Origin: an uncultured Methanobacterium sp.
Lineage (GTDB): Archaea > Methanobacteriota > Methanobacteria > Methanobacteriales > Methanobacteriaceae
Direction of reading: 5' to 3'
Assembly (NCBI RefSeq): GCF_963666025.1
Contig: NZ_OY762552.1
Span: 620,001-684,000 of the forward strand
Length of the DNA stretch: 64,000 nt
Part shown: in pieces, positions 1 through 7,623 of the stretch
How the letters are laid out: each line of letters begins with the position of its first letter
Numbering within the stretch: the stretch's first letter is position 1
Program-made: the position numbers and the translations under genes
Notes under the pieces: generated by a model
Databases searched by the model: none
Seen by the model: the letters and a program-made list of their open reading frames with translations, nothing else
Told to the model about the DNA's origin: nothing

Positions 1-21
1 TCCGTGAAAAAGGCCTATAAA

Positions 22-97
22 TTTAAAATATCAAAAAAGGTTTAAAATATCAAAAAAGGTTTAAAATATCAAAAAAGGTTTAAAATATCAAAAAAAG
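22..97. repeat. 19-bp tandem repeat, four copies
   Basis: Four head-to-tail copies of TTTAAAATATCAAAAAAGG start at 22, 41, 60 and 79; only the last base of the fourth copy differs. The array lies just past the stop codon of the leftward uppS-tatD operon. Read on that operon's coding strand, each copy carries a T6 run, so the array would present four successive oligo-T tracts, the usual archaeal termination signal. The terminator role is inferred. Confidence 0.85.
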
Positions 98-133
98 TAA
101 TTGAATTACATTAACCACTGAAATTAGAATCAA

Positions 134-892
134 TTAAAACCCAAATATCTTCCGGGCATTGTTATCGGTTACACTCGCAACTTCTTCTTGAGGGATTGAT
201 TTAACCTGAGCAATGGTTTTAACAGTTTCTTCCACAAAAGCAGGTTCATTTCTCTGTCCTTTGAATGGTGAAAGATATGGACTGTCAGTTTCTGTGAGTA
301 ACTGGGACAATGGTAAGTTAGCAGCCAGTTGTTTATGATGCTCTGAAAAACACACAATAGTTGAAAGGGAAATGAAATATCCCTCTTCAATTATCTTCTG
401 GGCGGTGTGTAGGTCTCCACCGTAACAGTGAAATATTATTTGGGGAATGGAAGGATGTTTTTTAACCATTTCCAGTGCTTTTTCCTCGGCATCTCTGGCA
501 TGTATCACCAGGGGCATCTGGTATTCCACTGCCATCTCCAGGAAGGTTTCAAAAAGTTTTATCTGTTTATTTTTATCCTCCTCACAACCAAGATCATTGA
601 AATCAAGACCAGTCTCACCCAGACCTACCGCAACATCAATATTGGCATCAATTTCATCTAAAGCCTGTTTTATAACCTCAGAATCAGACTTGGATGCATT
701 GGAAGGATGGAATCCCAGTGTAGGATATACGAAGTTTTCATATTCCTCAGCCAGTTTCAGGGTTCGTCTGTTACCTCCCAGTGTGGCACCGGAATTCACA
801 ATTGCTGTGAGTTTCTCTTTTGCACGCCCTATAACTTCCTGCCGGTTTTTATTGTAAACTTTAAAATCAACATGACAGTGACTGTCCATCAT
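134..892 (-). CDS. TatD family metal-dependent hydrolase
   Basis: A 252-residue cytosolic TIM-barrel metallohydrolase of the TatD family, whose members act as nucleases or D-aminoacyl-tRNA deacylases. Family metal ligands are visible: H5 and H7 in DSHCHVDF, E93 in GETGLDF, H131 in VIHARDAEE, H155 in IFHCYGG and D203 in ETDSPYLSP. Length is normal for the family. The GGTGAT ribosome binding site overlaps the uppS stop codon 10 nt upstream, which indicates an operon with translational coupling. The exact substrate cannot be read from sequence. Confidence 0.9.
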   Translation of the reverse strand: MMDSHCHVDFKVYNKNRQEVIGRAKEKLTAIVNSGATLGGNRRTLKLAEEYENFVYPTLGFHPSNASKSDSEVIKQALDEIDANIDVAVGLGETGLDFNDLGCEEDKNKQIKLFETFLEMAVEYQMPLVIHARDAEEKALEMVKKHPSIPQIIFHCYGGDLHTAQKIIEEGYFISLSTIVCFSEHHKQLAANLPLSQLLTETDSPYLSPFKGQRNEPAFVEETVKTIAQVKSIPQEEVASVTDNNARKIFGF

Positions 893-902
893 TTAAAATC
901 AC

Positions 903-1670
903 CTACACCCCATATCGGCGTTCTCTCTGCTGGTAAGAACGTAATGCCCTTAAAAAGTCGACTTTCCGGAGTTCGGGCCATAAACTATCACAGAAGTAGA
1001 GTTCAGAATATGATGATTGCCATAAAAGGAATCCGCTGAGTCTTTCCTCACCACTGGTTCTGATGATCAAGTTGGGATCCTCCAGACCGGCAGTGTAGAG
1101 GTTACTGTTTACCAGTTCTTCATCAATATCATCGATAGTTATTTTTCCTTCCTGAACTTCTTTAACTATCTTTTTTATGGCGTCAACTATTTCCATACGT
1201 CCATCGTAACCAATGGCAATGTTAACCAGCCTTTCGTTGTAGTGGGCAGTTGATTTTTCAGCGATGCGAATTGCTTCCCTGACATCTTCTGGTAAAAGTT
1301 CCAGTTTACCCACAGCTTTTACCCGGACGTGGTTGTCATGGATCTTTTTGTTACTGGCTATTCCCTCAAAGTTTTCCTTGAAAAGTTGCATTAACCCCTC
1401 CACTTCTTTGGGTGGTCTATTGAAGTTTTCAGTGGAGAAAGCATAGGCAGTAACGATTTCAATACCCAGATCAACACACCAGTCCAGAACTCGTTCCAAG
1501 GTGTCAATCCCCTTCTTATGGCCTTCAATAGCATCAATATTTCCCTGGATTTTAGAAAAACGACGATTTCCATCCATAATGATAGCTACGTGTTTGGGCA
1601 TAAGTTCCGGTCGAAGGTTACGGGAGATGTACCATTCATACAGCCTGTAAAGTGGTGTTAATGCTGACAT
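903..1670 (-). CDS. uppS: Cis-prenyltransferase (polyprenyl diphosphate synthase)
   Basis: A 255-residue cis-prenyltransferase that extends an allylic diphosphate with isopentenyl units to make the long polyprenyl lipid carrier used for pseudomurein and glycan assembly. The signature HVAIIMDGNRRF lies at residues 27-38 (catalytic Asp33, with Gly-Asn-Arg-Arg after it), followed by AYAFSTENFNRP and a C-terminal RTSGEERLSGFLLWQ segment. Archaeal members build on geranylgeranyl diphosphate. It is the first gene of a two-gene unit with tatD. The call is firm; product chain length is unknown. Confidence 0.93.
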   Translation of the reverse strand: MSALTPLYRLYEWYISRNLRPELMPKHVAIIMDGNRRFSKIQGNIDAIEGHKKGIDTLERVLDWCVDLGIEIVTAYAFSTENFNRPPKEVEGLMQLFKENFEGIASNKKIHDNHVRVKAVGKLELLPEDVREAIRIAEKSTAHYNERLVNIAIGYDGRMEIVDAIKKIVKEVQEGKITIDDIDEELVNSNLYTAGLEDPNLIIRTSGEERLSGFLLWQSSYSELYFCDSLWPELRKVDFLRALRSYQQRERRYGV

Positions 1671-1836
1671 TTTAGATTCCTTTAATCATTTGATTATTTT
1701 AAATTCATTTTTATGTATCTAATTCAAATTTAGATAGCAATTAATTTATTATGTAATAGATGGCAATTTGTGGAATTGCCAATCAATTAGAATATTCATT
1801 ATTTTGATAGTATTATAAGGATTTGTAATTATAGAC

Positions 1837-2544
1837 TTATTCTGTTCTGGATTCTGTTCTGGCCAGTTTTTCTGCCAGTTTAATAGCTCGTAGGTACCCC
1901 TCTTCACTCTGAGATCGAGAGGTGTCAACGAATATTTCTTTAATGCCCAGAGTCACTGCCCCATGGCTTTTTATAGAACCCAAGAAAACTAGACTGCGGA
2001 AAATCAGATTTCCACTGATACCATCTGGTGCCAGTATTAAATTAGCCCCATCAGCAACAGCATCTTCTATTAATATAAAGTAATGTTTAACCATATATTT
2101 ATCCATTGTGATCCGGGTTAACTCTTCAGCTTCCCTGATGGAATCATCAATTTTAGTGCTTCTACCCACATCCTGTGGCCTCCCCCCAGATAAAATTGCG
2201 ATTTTAGGATTTAACCCCATCTGATCCAGGAATTTAGCCCCGTGATCAATGATCTTCTTTTTTTGTTCCAGGGTGTCACCTTCATCAATACCCACAGGAG
2301 CCAGGAGGAACTGATGTCCCTTAAACTCCAGAAGTGATGCCCGGTAAACTTCAGGATAGTTCTCCCTAAGTCTTGACATTAAATGGGATGCGCTGAGTGA
2401 TCCTCTCACTGCTGCATCTACTTTCCCAGTTAATAAAAGGTCCAATAATTCCTCTTCTGATTCTGTTAAAACTACCTCAAAATCAATCTTACTAGCCGCC
2501 TGAACTATGGCCTGATTCTCACCCACACCTGCTGCGATTTTCAT
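1837..2544 (-). CDS. mtxX: Methanogenesis marker protein 4, MtxX
   Basis: Matches my knowledge of MtxX (methanogen marker 4), a conserved methanogen protein related to phosphate acetyl/butyryltransferases and of unsettled function. Visible features are MKIAAGVGENQAI at the start, AAVRGSLSASHL, ILSGGRPQDVGR and a C-terminal ILAPDGISGNLIFRSL segment. The open frame reaches 2652, but I start at the ATG at 2544: AAAGGGAG lies about 10 nt ahead of it and the protein then begins on the conserved core. The extra 36 residues upstream look like translated leader. It stands alone, transcribed leftward. Confidence 0.82.
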   Translation of the reverse strand: MKIAAGVGENQAIVQAASKIDFEVVLTESEEELLDLLLTGKVDAAVRGSLSASHLMSRLRENYPEVYRASLLEFKGHQFLLAPVGIDEGDTLEQKKKIIDHGAKFLDQMGLNPKIAILSGGRPQDVGRSTKIDDSIREAEELTRITMDKYMVKHYFILIEDAVADGANLILAPDGISGNLIFRSLVFLGSIKSHGAVTLGIKEIFVDTSRSQSEEGYLRAIKLAEKLARTESRTE

Positions 2545-2862
2545 TAGTAATATTCTCCCTTTAAACCTATTTATAATGTAAATACGAGAATGAATTATTT
2601 TTAGGTTTCCCATCACCAGTTTACAGTTGATTAAAAAAGGGAATATACCCAAATAATATAACTAATAAGAATATAGCTATAATACAAGAAAATTGTTTCT
2701 ACCCGATAACATAAGGGAACATGTGGGATGAAATTAATAAATGAATGGAATTAATTCAAAAGACCAATAATAATGAATTTAACTAAATAATTAGTTCAAC
2801 TATAACTTTCAATTGAAATTTAACTGTGGATTCAACAGATAAAAAAAAATGAAGGTGCTTTG
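2545..2862. other. Divergent intergenic region
   Basis: About 318 bp of AT-rich DNA between the divergent mtxX gene and the zinc-ribbon membrane protein gene. It must hold both promoters, but no single TATA box stands out. I see no RNA gene and no repeat here. Confidence 0.5.
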
Positions 2863-3534
2863 ATGGCTTTGAAACCTGAAGATAACCGTGATAATGTTAA
2901 ATTTTCGGATAATTCTACAGGATATCTGGTTTGCTCGGGATGTAATGGTTATTACGAGTTACAGGGAGATGAAACTCCAGAAGACTTTGAAAAATGCGAA
3001 TGTGGAAGTTCCCTGACTTATCATGAAACAATTGCGCCATTCGAAAACTCTTTAAAGTTCAGTTCAACTAATCCCATTCCGGATTCAATTAAAACTCCAG
3101 ATTCAATTAAATCTACTAATCACGCTGATGAACCTGCAGATCCAGACCAGTATAAGAAAGTGGAAAAACCAGAGACTGTAGAACCGGCCACTGCATCAGA
3201 TAACAAATTTATAATGAATCGTTTTTCTCCACAGGAACCAGTATCGGATGAAGTTTTAAACACCCTCCAACAGGATAAAGGAAATCTATGGAACAATTTA
3301 GACGAACTTGGTTCTAAAAAGGACCCTGAAAATCAAAAAGCTGCCATGGATGATGTTATTGAGGTTAATCGTTTGATGATGATGGTTGATGAGAAAAGAG
3401 CTCTTGAAGAAAATAAAAAGCCATCCCGACTAAAATCAGTTCCCACAAAAATGGGCCCTATTGGTTTTTTAAGTGCAGCCATAGTTTTGTTGATAGTAGT
3501 TGTATTCTTAACCCTGGCCAGAGGGTTAGTTTAA
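2863..3534 (+). CDS. Zinc-ribbon protein with C-terminal membrane anchor
   Basis: Unrecognised 223-residue protein. The N-terminal part (about residues 20-55) has CSGC followed about 20 residues later by CEC, a probable zinc ribbon. The middle is polar, probably unstructured, and contains a direct PDSIK repeat. The last 30 residues form one hydrophobic segment, so this is likely a tail-anchored cytosolic domain. The frame opens with TTG at 2860; I use the ATG at 2863, five nt after AGGTG. Similar zinc-ribbon plus transmembrane proteins are common in Methanobacteriales; function unknown. Confidence 0.8.
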   Translation: MALKPEDNRDNVKFSDNSTGYLVCSGCNGYYELQGDETPEDFEKCECGSSLTYHETIAPFENSLKFSSTNPIPDSIKTPDSIKSTNHADEPADPDQYKKVEKPETVEPATASDNKFIMNRFSPQEPVSDEVLNTLQQDKGNLWNNLDELGSKKDPENQKAAMDDVIEVNRLMMMVDEKRALEENKKPSRLKSVPTKMGPIGFLSAAIVLLIVVVFLTLARGLV

Positions 3535-3683
3535 CCAATGTTTCCATTAAAAGGAATAATTTAAGATTAAATAAGAAATATTTAAAATTCAGATTAAAAA
3601 AATAATTTAAAGACTTATTTTTAATTTTTAAGACGTTGTTTCATAAATTGTAATATTTAAAATCTTTAAACCTTTTTATGTAT

Positions 3684-3743
3684 ATGCTGAAAGAGCATAT
3701 TTTATGCTGAAAAAGTAGATTTCATGCTGAAGGAATTATCTGC
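3684..3743. repeat. 20-bp degenerate tandem repeat, three copies
   Basis: ATGCTGAAA-type units begin at 3684, 3704 and 3724, an exact 20-bp period with divergence in the second half of each unit. It lies between convergent genes ending at 3534 and 3773. Confidence 0.7.
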
Positions 3744-3772
3744 ACATTTTCCCTAACTCAATCACCAGGAAA

Positions 3773-4714
3773 CTATTTAATCAAACTATTTTGTTCTACA
3801 GTTAAGACCACATTTCCCTGTTTATGTCCTCTTTCAACATATTTGTGGGCTTCGGAAGTTTTTTCCAAGGGGTAATAGCTATCAATTATCACTTTTATCT
3901 TTCCAGCTTCAATAAGTTCTTTGAGGAAAATTAAATCTTCAGGTTTTCCGGGTGGTGTTTTGGTTATTACTTTCTTGTTGCTTCTCAGGGAAGTCCATAG
4001 TCCTCGAACCATCTGCGACAGCCCAGGGTTAGCTAGAAGATAGCGTCCATTTTCATTTAGGGATTTTAAACTACTTGAATAATGACTCTTTCCAGCCACG
4101 TCAAAAATTACATCATATGTTTCATCACTTTTTGTGAAATCTTTTTGAGTATAATCAATGATATGATCCGCACCAATGGAGCGCACCATGGCCAGATTTT
4201 GGGTGCTGCATACACCAGTAACTTCTGCCCCCAAATATTTGGCAAACTGCACCGCTACTGTACCAATACTACCCGATGCACCATTGATCAGAACTTTTTC
4301 TCCACTGTGAATATTTGCTTTTGTTAAAAAATGCAATGCTTCAATTCCCCCAAAAGGAACTGCTGCGGCTTCTTCATAAGTCATATTAGTCGGTTTTTTG
4401 GCCAGCACCCCTTTTTCAGAGAAACATATATACTCGGCATAGGCACCTAAATCAAAACCGGTACGTGCAAAAACTTGATCACCTTCCCTAAATCGTTTCA
4501 CATCTTTGCCTGTCTTTTTTATTTCCCCGGATAACTCTTGCCCTAATATTTTTTTCCTTGGTCCTCTGATCCCAAATCCTACTCTCGCCAAAAGCCATAA
4601 CCAAACTGGCATTTCAAACCTTCGAAGTTCACAGTCCCCTGCTGTCACTGTGGTCGCATATATCCTTACCAGTACTTCATTGTCTTTCGGGCTAGGTTTT
4701 TCTACCTCCGCCAT
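3773..4714 (-). CDS. MDR-family NAD(P)H quinone oxidoreductase-like protein
   Basis: Zinc-free medium-chain reductase of the quinone oxidoreductase type; reduces carbonyl or quinone compounds with NAD(P)H. The Rossmann motif GASGSIGTVAVQFAKYLGAEV and the AAVPFGGIEALHFL element are clear, and there are no zinc-ligand cysteines of classical alcohol dehydrogenases. The first ATG (4714) falls 16 residues inside the conserved N-terminus. The paralogous fragment at 7304-7534 begins MKAVLYTKYGSP, and here the same stretch continues in frame upstream as KAIICKKYGPP, preceded by ATT at 4760-4762 and then a stop. Real initiation is probably at that ATT. Neighbours are flavodoxin genes. Confidence 0.85.
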   Translation of the reverse strand: MAEVEKPSPKDNEVLVRIYATTVTAGDCELRRFEMPVWLWLLARVGFGIRGPRKKILGQELSGEIKKTGKDVKRFREGDQVFARTGFDLGAYAEYICFSEKGVLAKKPTNMTYEEAAAVPFGGIEALHFLTKANIHSGEKVLINGASGSIGTVAVQFAKYLGAEVTGVCSTQNLAMVRSIGADHIIDYTQKDFTKSDETYDVIFDVAGKSHYSSSLKSLNENGRYLLANPGLSQMVRGLWTSLRSNKKVITKTPPGKPEDLIFLKELIEAGKIKVIIDSYYPLEKTSEAHKYVERGHKQGNVVLTVEQNSLIK

Positions 4715-4770
4715 TTGAAGAACATCTGGAGGACCATATTTTTTGCAAATAATTGCTTTAATAAGTTATT

Positions 4771-4775
4771 CCCCC
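4771..4775 (-). promoter_or_regulatory. Ribosome binding site pointing to an ATT start
   Basis: On the minus strand GGGGG sits 8 nt before the ATT codon at 4762 of the MDR oxidoreductase gene. No ATG, GTG or TTG lies in frame between this site and the ATG at 4714, which would be over 50 nt away. The paralogous gene fragment has a comparable GGGGG ahead of its ATG. Confidence 0.5.
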
Positions 4776-4843
4776 ATTAGATTTGTAAAAGGTTTACCAA
4801 TAATCAAATGATAATTAACTCCATTTTTGTGTTCTTTTCGATA

Positions 4844-5317
4844 TCATATCCTTTTCAGATTATTTGCAAATTCTTCCGCATTTTTAAGATCTTTTGCATT
4901 AGGCCTGCCCTTATTCATTCCGCCAAATAGTTTGAGAAAACTATTAGTGTTGAATCCTTTACATTGAAATTCATCAACAATTATATAGCCTTTTGATTCT
5001 AGTTTTTCCCTGAGTTTAGAGTGATCTTTGATTTTTTTAGATTCCCCACTGATTCCAGCAGTAGAAAAAATAAATGCTTTTTTATCATTCACTTCTGATA
5101 GTTCATCGGCAAGTTCAAGTAGAGATCCATCATGTTTGGCACTATAAATTCCCGATCCAAAACCTATTAAATCATATTCTAGAATTTCTTCCGGACTTAT
5201 TTCATCTGGCCATTTTATCTCTGCATCAAGAATTTTAGAAAAGACTCCAGCTATTTTCTCGGTATTATAATGATGGTATGAATACAGAACAATTAATGAT
5301 TTATTTTTCTCTTCCAT
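4844..5317 (-). CDS. Flavodoxin-like protein A
   Basis: A 157-residue FMN-binding flavodoxin-fold protein, likely a cytosolic one- or two-electron carrier. The N-terminal strand and phosphate loop read LIVLYSYHHYNTEKIA (canonical SxTGNT replaced by SYHHYNTEK), then LIGFGSGIYSAKH and AFIFSTAGISGE for the isoalloxazine loops. Near-paralogue of the next gene, 22 nt upstream, so they probably form one transcript. GAGGGG precedes the ATG by a normal distance. The unusual His-His loop is shared by both paralogues. Confidence 0.85.
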   Translation of the reverse strand: MEEKNKSLIVLYSYHHYNTEKIAGVFSKILDAEIKWPDEISPEEILEYDLIGFGSGIYSAKHDGSLLELADELSEVNDKKAFIFSTAGISGESKKIKDHSKLREKLESKGYIIVDEFQCKGFNTNSFLKLFGGMNKGRPNAKDLKNAEEFANNLKRI

Positions 5318-5339
5318 TATTTCCCCTCATTTTTAGGAA

Positions 5340-5795
5340 TTAATCTTTTGCTTTAATAAGGTTTTGAGCAAATTCTTCGGCATGTTTGAGATCCTGAGCA
5401 TCAGGGTGACCCCTACTTATTCCCAATCCTATTTTCCCTAAAAATCCTCTACACTGAAATTCATTAACAATTATGTACCCCTTCGATTGTAGTTTTTCCC
5501 TAAGGGCGGAGTGAGATTTGATGGTTTTAGATTTTTCAACTCCTGCACTGGTTGAGAAAATAAATGCTTTCTTATCTGTGGTTTCAGGTAATTTATCTGC
5601 TAGTTTGAGTATTGTTTTATGATGTATTCCACCGTAAATCCCAGATCCAAAACCTATAAGATCATATTCTTTAATCTCTTCAGGATTGACATCCTCCGGC
5701 CACTTTATTTCTGCACCTAAAACCGGTGCAATCATTTCAGCAACCTTTTCAGTGTTATGGTGGTGGTAGGAATACAATACCATGAGAGATCTCAT
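5340..5795 (-). CDS. Flavodoxin-like protein B
   Basis: Paralogue of the adjacent flavodoxin-like gene, about 151 residues, with the same SYHHHNTEK phosphate loop, LIGFGSGIYGGIHH and AFIFSTSAGVEKS loops. The frame opens at a GTG at 5804; I start at the ATG at 5795 because the protein then aligns end to end with its paralogue, though AAGGG is nearer to a TTG at 5801. Tandem duplication of the pair is evident. The likely role is electron transfer alongside the oxidoreductase downstream; the partner is not visible. Confidence 0.83.
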   Translation of the reverse strand: MRSLMVLYSYHHHNTEKVAEMIAPVLGAEIKWPEDVNPEEIKEYDLIGFGSGIYGGIHHKTILKLADKLPETTDKKAFIFSTSAGVEKSKTIKSHSALREKLQSKGYIIVNEFQCRGFLGKIGLGISRGHPDAQDLKHAEEFAQNLIKAKD

Positions 5796-5871
5796 AAGCA
5801 ACACATCCCTTGTTTTTTCCCTTTATTTTCCATTATTTCACCTTATTTTTGAATAATCCCTTAAAATATAA

Positions 5872-5938
5872 TTAACCCAATTCGTTAGCTTTTTCCTTAA
5901 CTTTTAAAGCAAAATCTTTCGCTTTCTGAAGCTTTAAC
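5872..5938 (-). pseudogene. Remnant of a flavodoxin C-terminus
   Basis: In the gap between two flavodoxin genes, one minus-strand frame reads KLQKAKDFALKVKEKANELG and then stop. This resembles the final helix of the neighbouring flavodoxins (DLKHAEEFAQNLIK, DLKNAEEFANNLKR). There is no start codon and no upstream domain, so I take it as the tail of a deleted copy. The match is short and could be chance. Confidence 0.4.
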
Positions 5939-5946
5939 CATATTCT

Positions 5947-6489
5947 CTATTGCAAAAGTTTATCAACAAATTCTGCGCATTTCTTGGTTTTTTCATCTTT
6001 CATAGCCACATTCATAACCGCATTTATCTGTAGAGTGCTGTTTTCAGGGAAAGGGACTATTTGTTTTTTTATGAGTACAACATCAGTTGTGTGTGGGTCT
6101 CCTGTGGCAAAAACTCCTATTTTAGTGCCATCTGCAGGTTTAAGTTTTTCAAGATAGGATTTAACTGCAGCACTAGAATTTCCCCCGTAAATGGGTCCAC
6201 CAATAACAATAACTTTATATCCAGAAATGTTTTCGGCTGCTGTGCTTTTTATACTTGCCAGATCCACATTATATCCCTCAGACTGCAGGTCCCTGGCTAT
6301 TATACTAGCCACGTTTTTGGTGTTATCAGTGATGCTGGGGTCATAAATTACCAATGCATTTCCTACGGCAGTTCCATTAGTTTTCAGTGTTTCTGAAGCT
6401 GTTGCACGATTACCCATATCGTATGAAATGTATGCCACTGCAGCAAAAGCCACTGCTAAAACAAATACCAAGCTTATTCCAATAATCAT
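5947..6489 (-). CDS. Membrane-anchored flavodoxin-like protein
   Basis: About 180 residues: an N-terminal transmembrane helix (residues 1-21) followed by a flavodoxin fold with ALVIYDPSITDNTKNVA, VIVIGGPIYGG and GVFATGDPHTTD. The fold probably sits outside the membrane. Canonical first ATG is at 6489, but a strong AAAAGGAGGAA site lies about 20 nt before it and exactly 7 nt before an in-frame ATT at 6499-6501; the stop codon just upstream rules out other starts. ATT initiation would add MKTL. It is weakly like the other two flavodoxins in this block. Confidence 0.82.
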   Translation of the reverse strand: MIIGISLVFVLAVAFAAVAYISYDMGNRATASETLKTNGTAVGNALVIYDPSITDNTKNVASIIARDLQSEGYNVDLASIKSTAAENISGYKVIVIGGPIYGGNSSAAVKSYLEKLKPADGTKIGVFATGDPHTTDVVLIKKQIVPFPENSTLQINAVMNVAMKDEKTKKCAEFVDKLLQ

Positions 6490-6508
6490 TAGAGTTTTAA
6501 TATGAATT

Positions 6509-6513
6509 CCTCC
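6509..6513 (-). promoter_or_regulatory. Strong ribosome binding site 7 nt before an ATT codon
   Basis: GGAGG within AAAAGGAGGAA on the minus strand is the best ribosome binding site in this block. It is spaced 7 nt from ATT at 6501 and 19 nt from the first ATG at 6489. It favours ATT as the start of the membrane-anchored flavodoxin. Confidence 0.65.
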
Positions 6514-6584
6514 TTTTCATTAATTCTTTTTCGTTTATGGAATGATTTCATTGATTTTTCAATTAACAATCCACCAGTCAATTA

Positions 6585-7274
6585 TTATCCCCTATTAACT
6601 CTCCTGAACATAATACTCAGCAATATTCCCGAAATTATCAACACCGGGCAATAAATGGTTATTATGGCTATTTCAAATATGACGATGTCATATCCCGCAC
6701 ATAATATGCCTGCAAGAGATCCTATGGCTAAAATGAACCCAATAATGAAAATCCATTTTAATACCAACTCTTTTCTCCCTTCTTTAAAAATTGGAGCAAT
6801 AGCCAGCAAAGCCAAACTCATCATCATGTAAGCTATAGATTCCAGGGAAACAAAGATCCCATGAGGATTATACAGTGAAAAAAGCGAGAAACCTATTATT
6901 TCTCCCCTTATTGTGCTTGGTAAAACCACGGTCCATAAAACAAAATAGTCAGTTGTAATAAGGGCTGCATAAATCACTGCAAATGCTAAACCAATCAAAC
7001 TGAATATCTTTTTATCATAATCAGCGTAATAATGGATGCACACCATTAAAACTACAAATACCGGTGCCATAAGAAATGCTGGAATAAATAGTGCGTAATC
7101 AATGGCTTTTATGGTTGTCCAGATATAGTTAATCATACCTGGAAAAGTATCCCACGTAGAGGAACCAAACATACCCATTGTGATAAATGCTGCAGCCAAA
7201 ATTGCTGTAAAGACTGCTGCCCAGAATCCAATCTGATTAACCCTTTTATTCAGTTTATTTTTGAATTCTTCCAT
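6585..7274 (-). CDS. Multi-pass membrane protein
   Basis: Unrecognised protein of about 229 residues with six or seven hydrophobic segments spread over its whole length and a short basic tail (FRRVNRG). No catalytic motif is visible. The frame opens with GTG at 7286, but the ATG at 7274 lies 8 nt after GGTGG and is preferred. It sits between the membrane-anchored flavodoxin and the broken oxidoreductase gene, so it may belong to the same redox block; this is only positional inference. Confidence 0.75.
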   Translation of the reverse strand: MEEFKNKLNKRVNQIGFWAAVFTAILAAAFITMGMFGSSTWDTFPGMINYIWTTIKAIDYALFIPAFLMAPVFVVLMVCIHYYADYDKKIFSLIGLAFAVIYAALITTDYFVLWTVVLPSTIRGEIIGFSLFSLYNPHGIFVSLESIAYMMMSLALLAIAPIFKEGRKELVLKWIFIIGFILAIGSLAGILCAGYDIVIFEIAIITIYCPVLIISGILLSIMFRRVNRG

Positions 7275-7303
7275 TGTTTTCACCACCTATTACTATAATT
7301 TAG

Positions 7304-7534
7304 CTATTTTATCCCTAAAACCGGTCTTTTTGGTTTTATAATGCCCAAATAAACTCGAGCAAAAAGCCATTGCCACCGAGGGACATTAAAACTTCGCATT
7401 CTCACATCCCCTGCAGTTACAGTGGTGGCGTGCACCTTTACCAGTACTTCATTATTTTTAGGAACTGGTTTTTCAACCTCTTCTAGAAAAAGAACTTTGG
7501 GAGAACCATACTTAGTGTATAATACTGCTTTCAT
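7304..7534 (-). pseudogene. Truncated MDR oxidoreductase (N-terminal fragment)
   Basis: 76 residues that align with the first quarter of the MDR oxidoreductase at 3773-4762: EEVEKPVPKNNEVLV, ATTVTAGD and the LFARV segment are shared. The frame then stops at VLGIK where the full-length copy continues ILGQELSGEIKK. The nucleotide-binding domain is absent from the 30 nt left before the next gene. It keeps an ATG and a GGGGG ribosome binding site. I read it as the leftover of a tandem duplication followed by a deletion. Confidence 0.8.
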
Positions 7535-7623
7535 CCCATTAACCCCCGATTATTTGTTATTTTTGAAAATGCATGTTATGATCTTTATTCTTAAAAAATA
7601 AAAAAAAATAAATTAATATAGAT

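Noticed and set aside
447..857. Long plus-strand frame opposite tatD
   Set aside because: Shadow of the tatD coding sequence; no ribosome site and no family resemblance.
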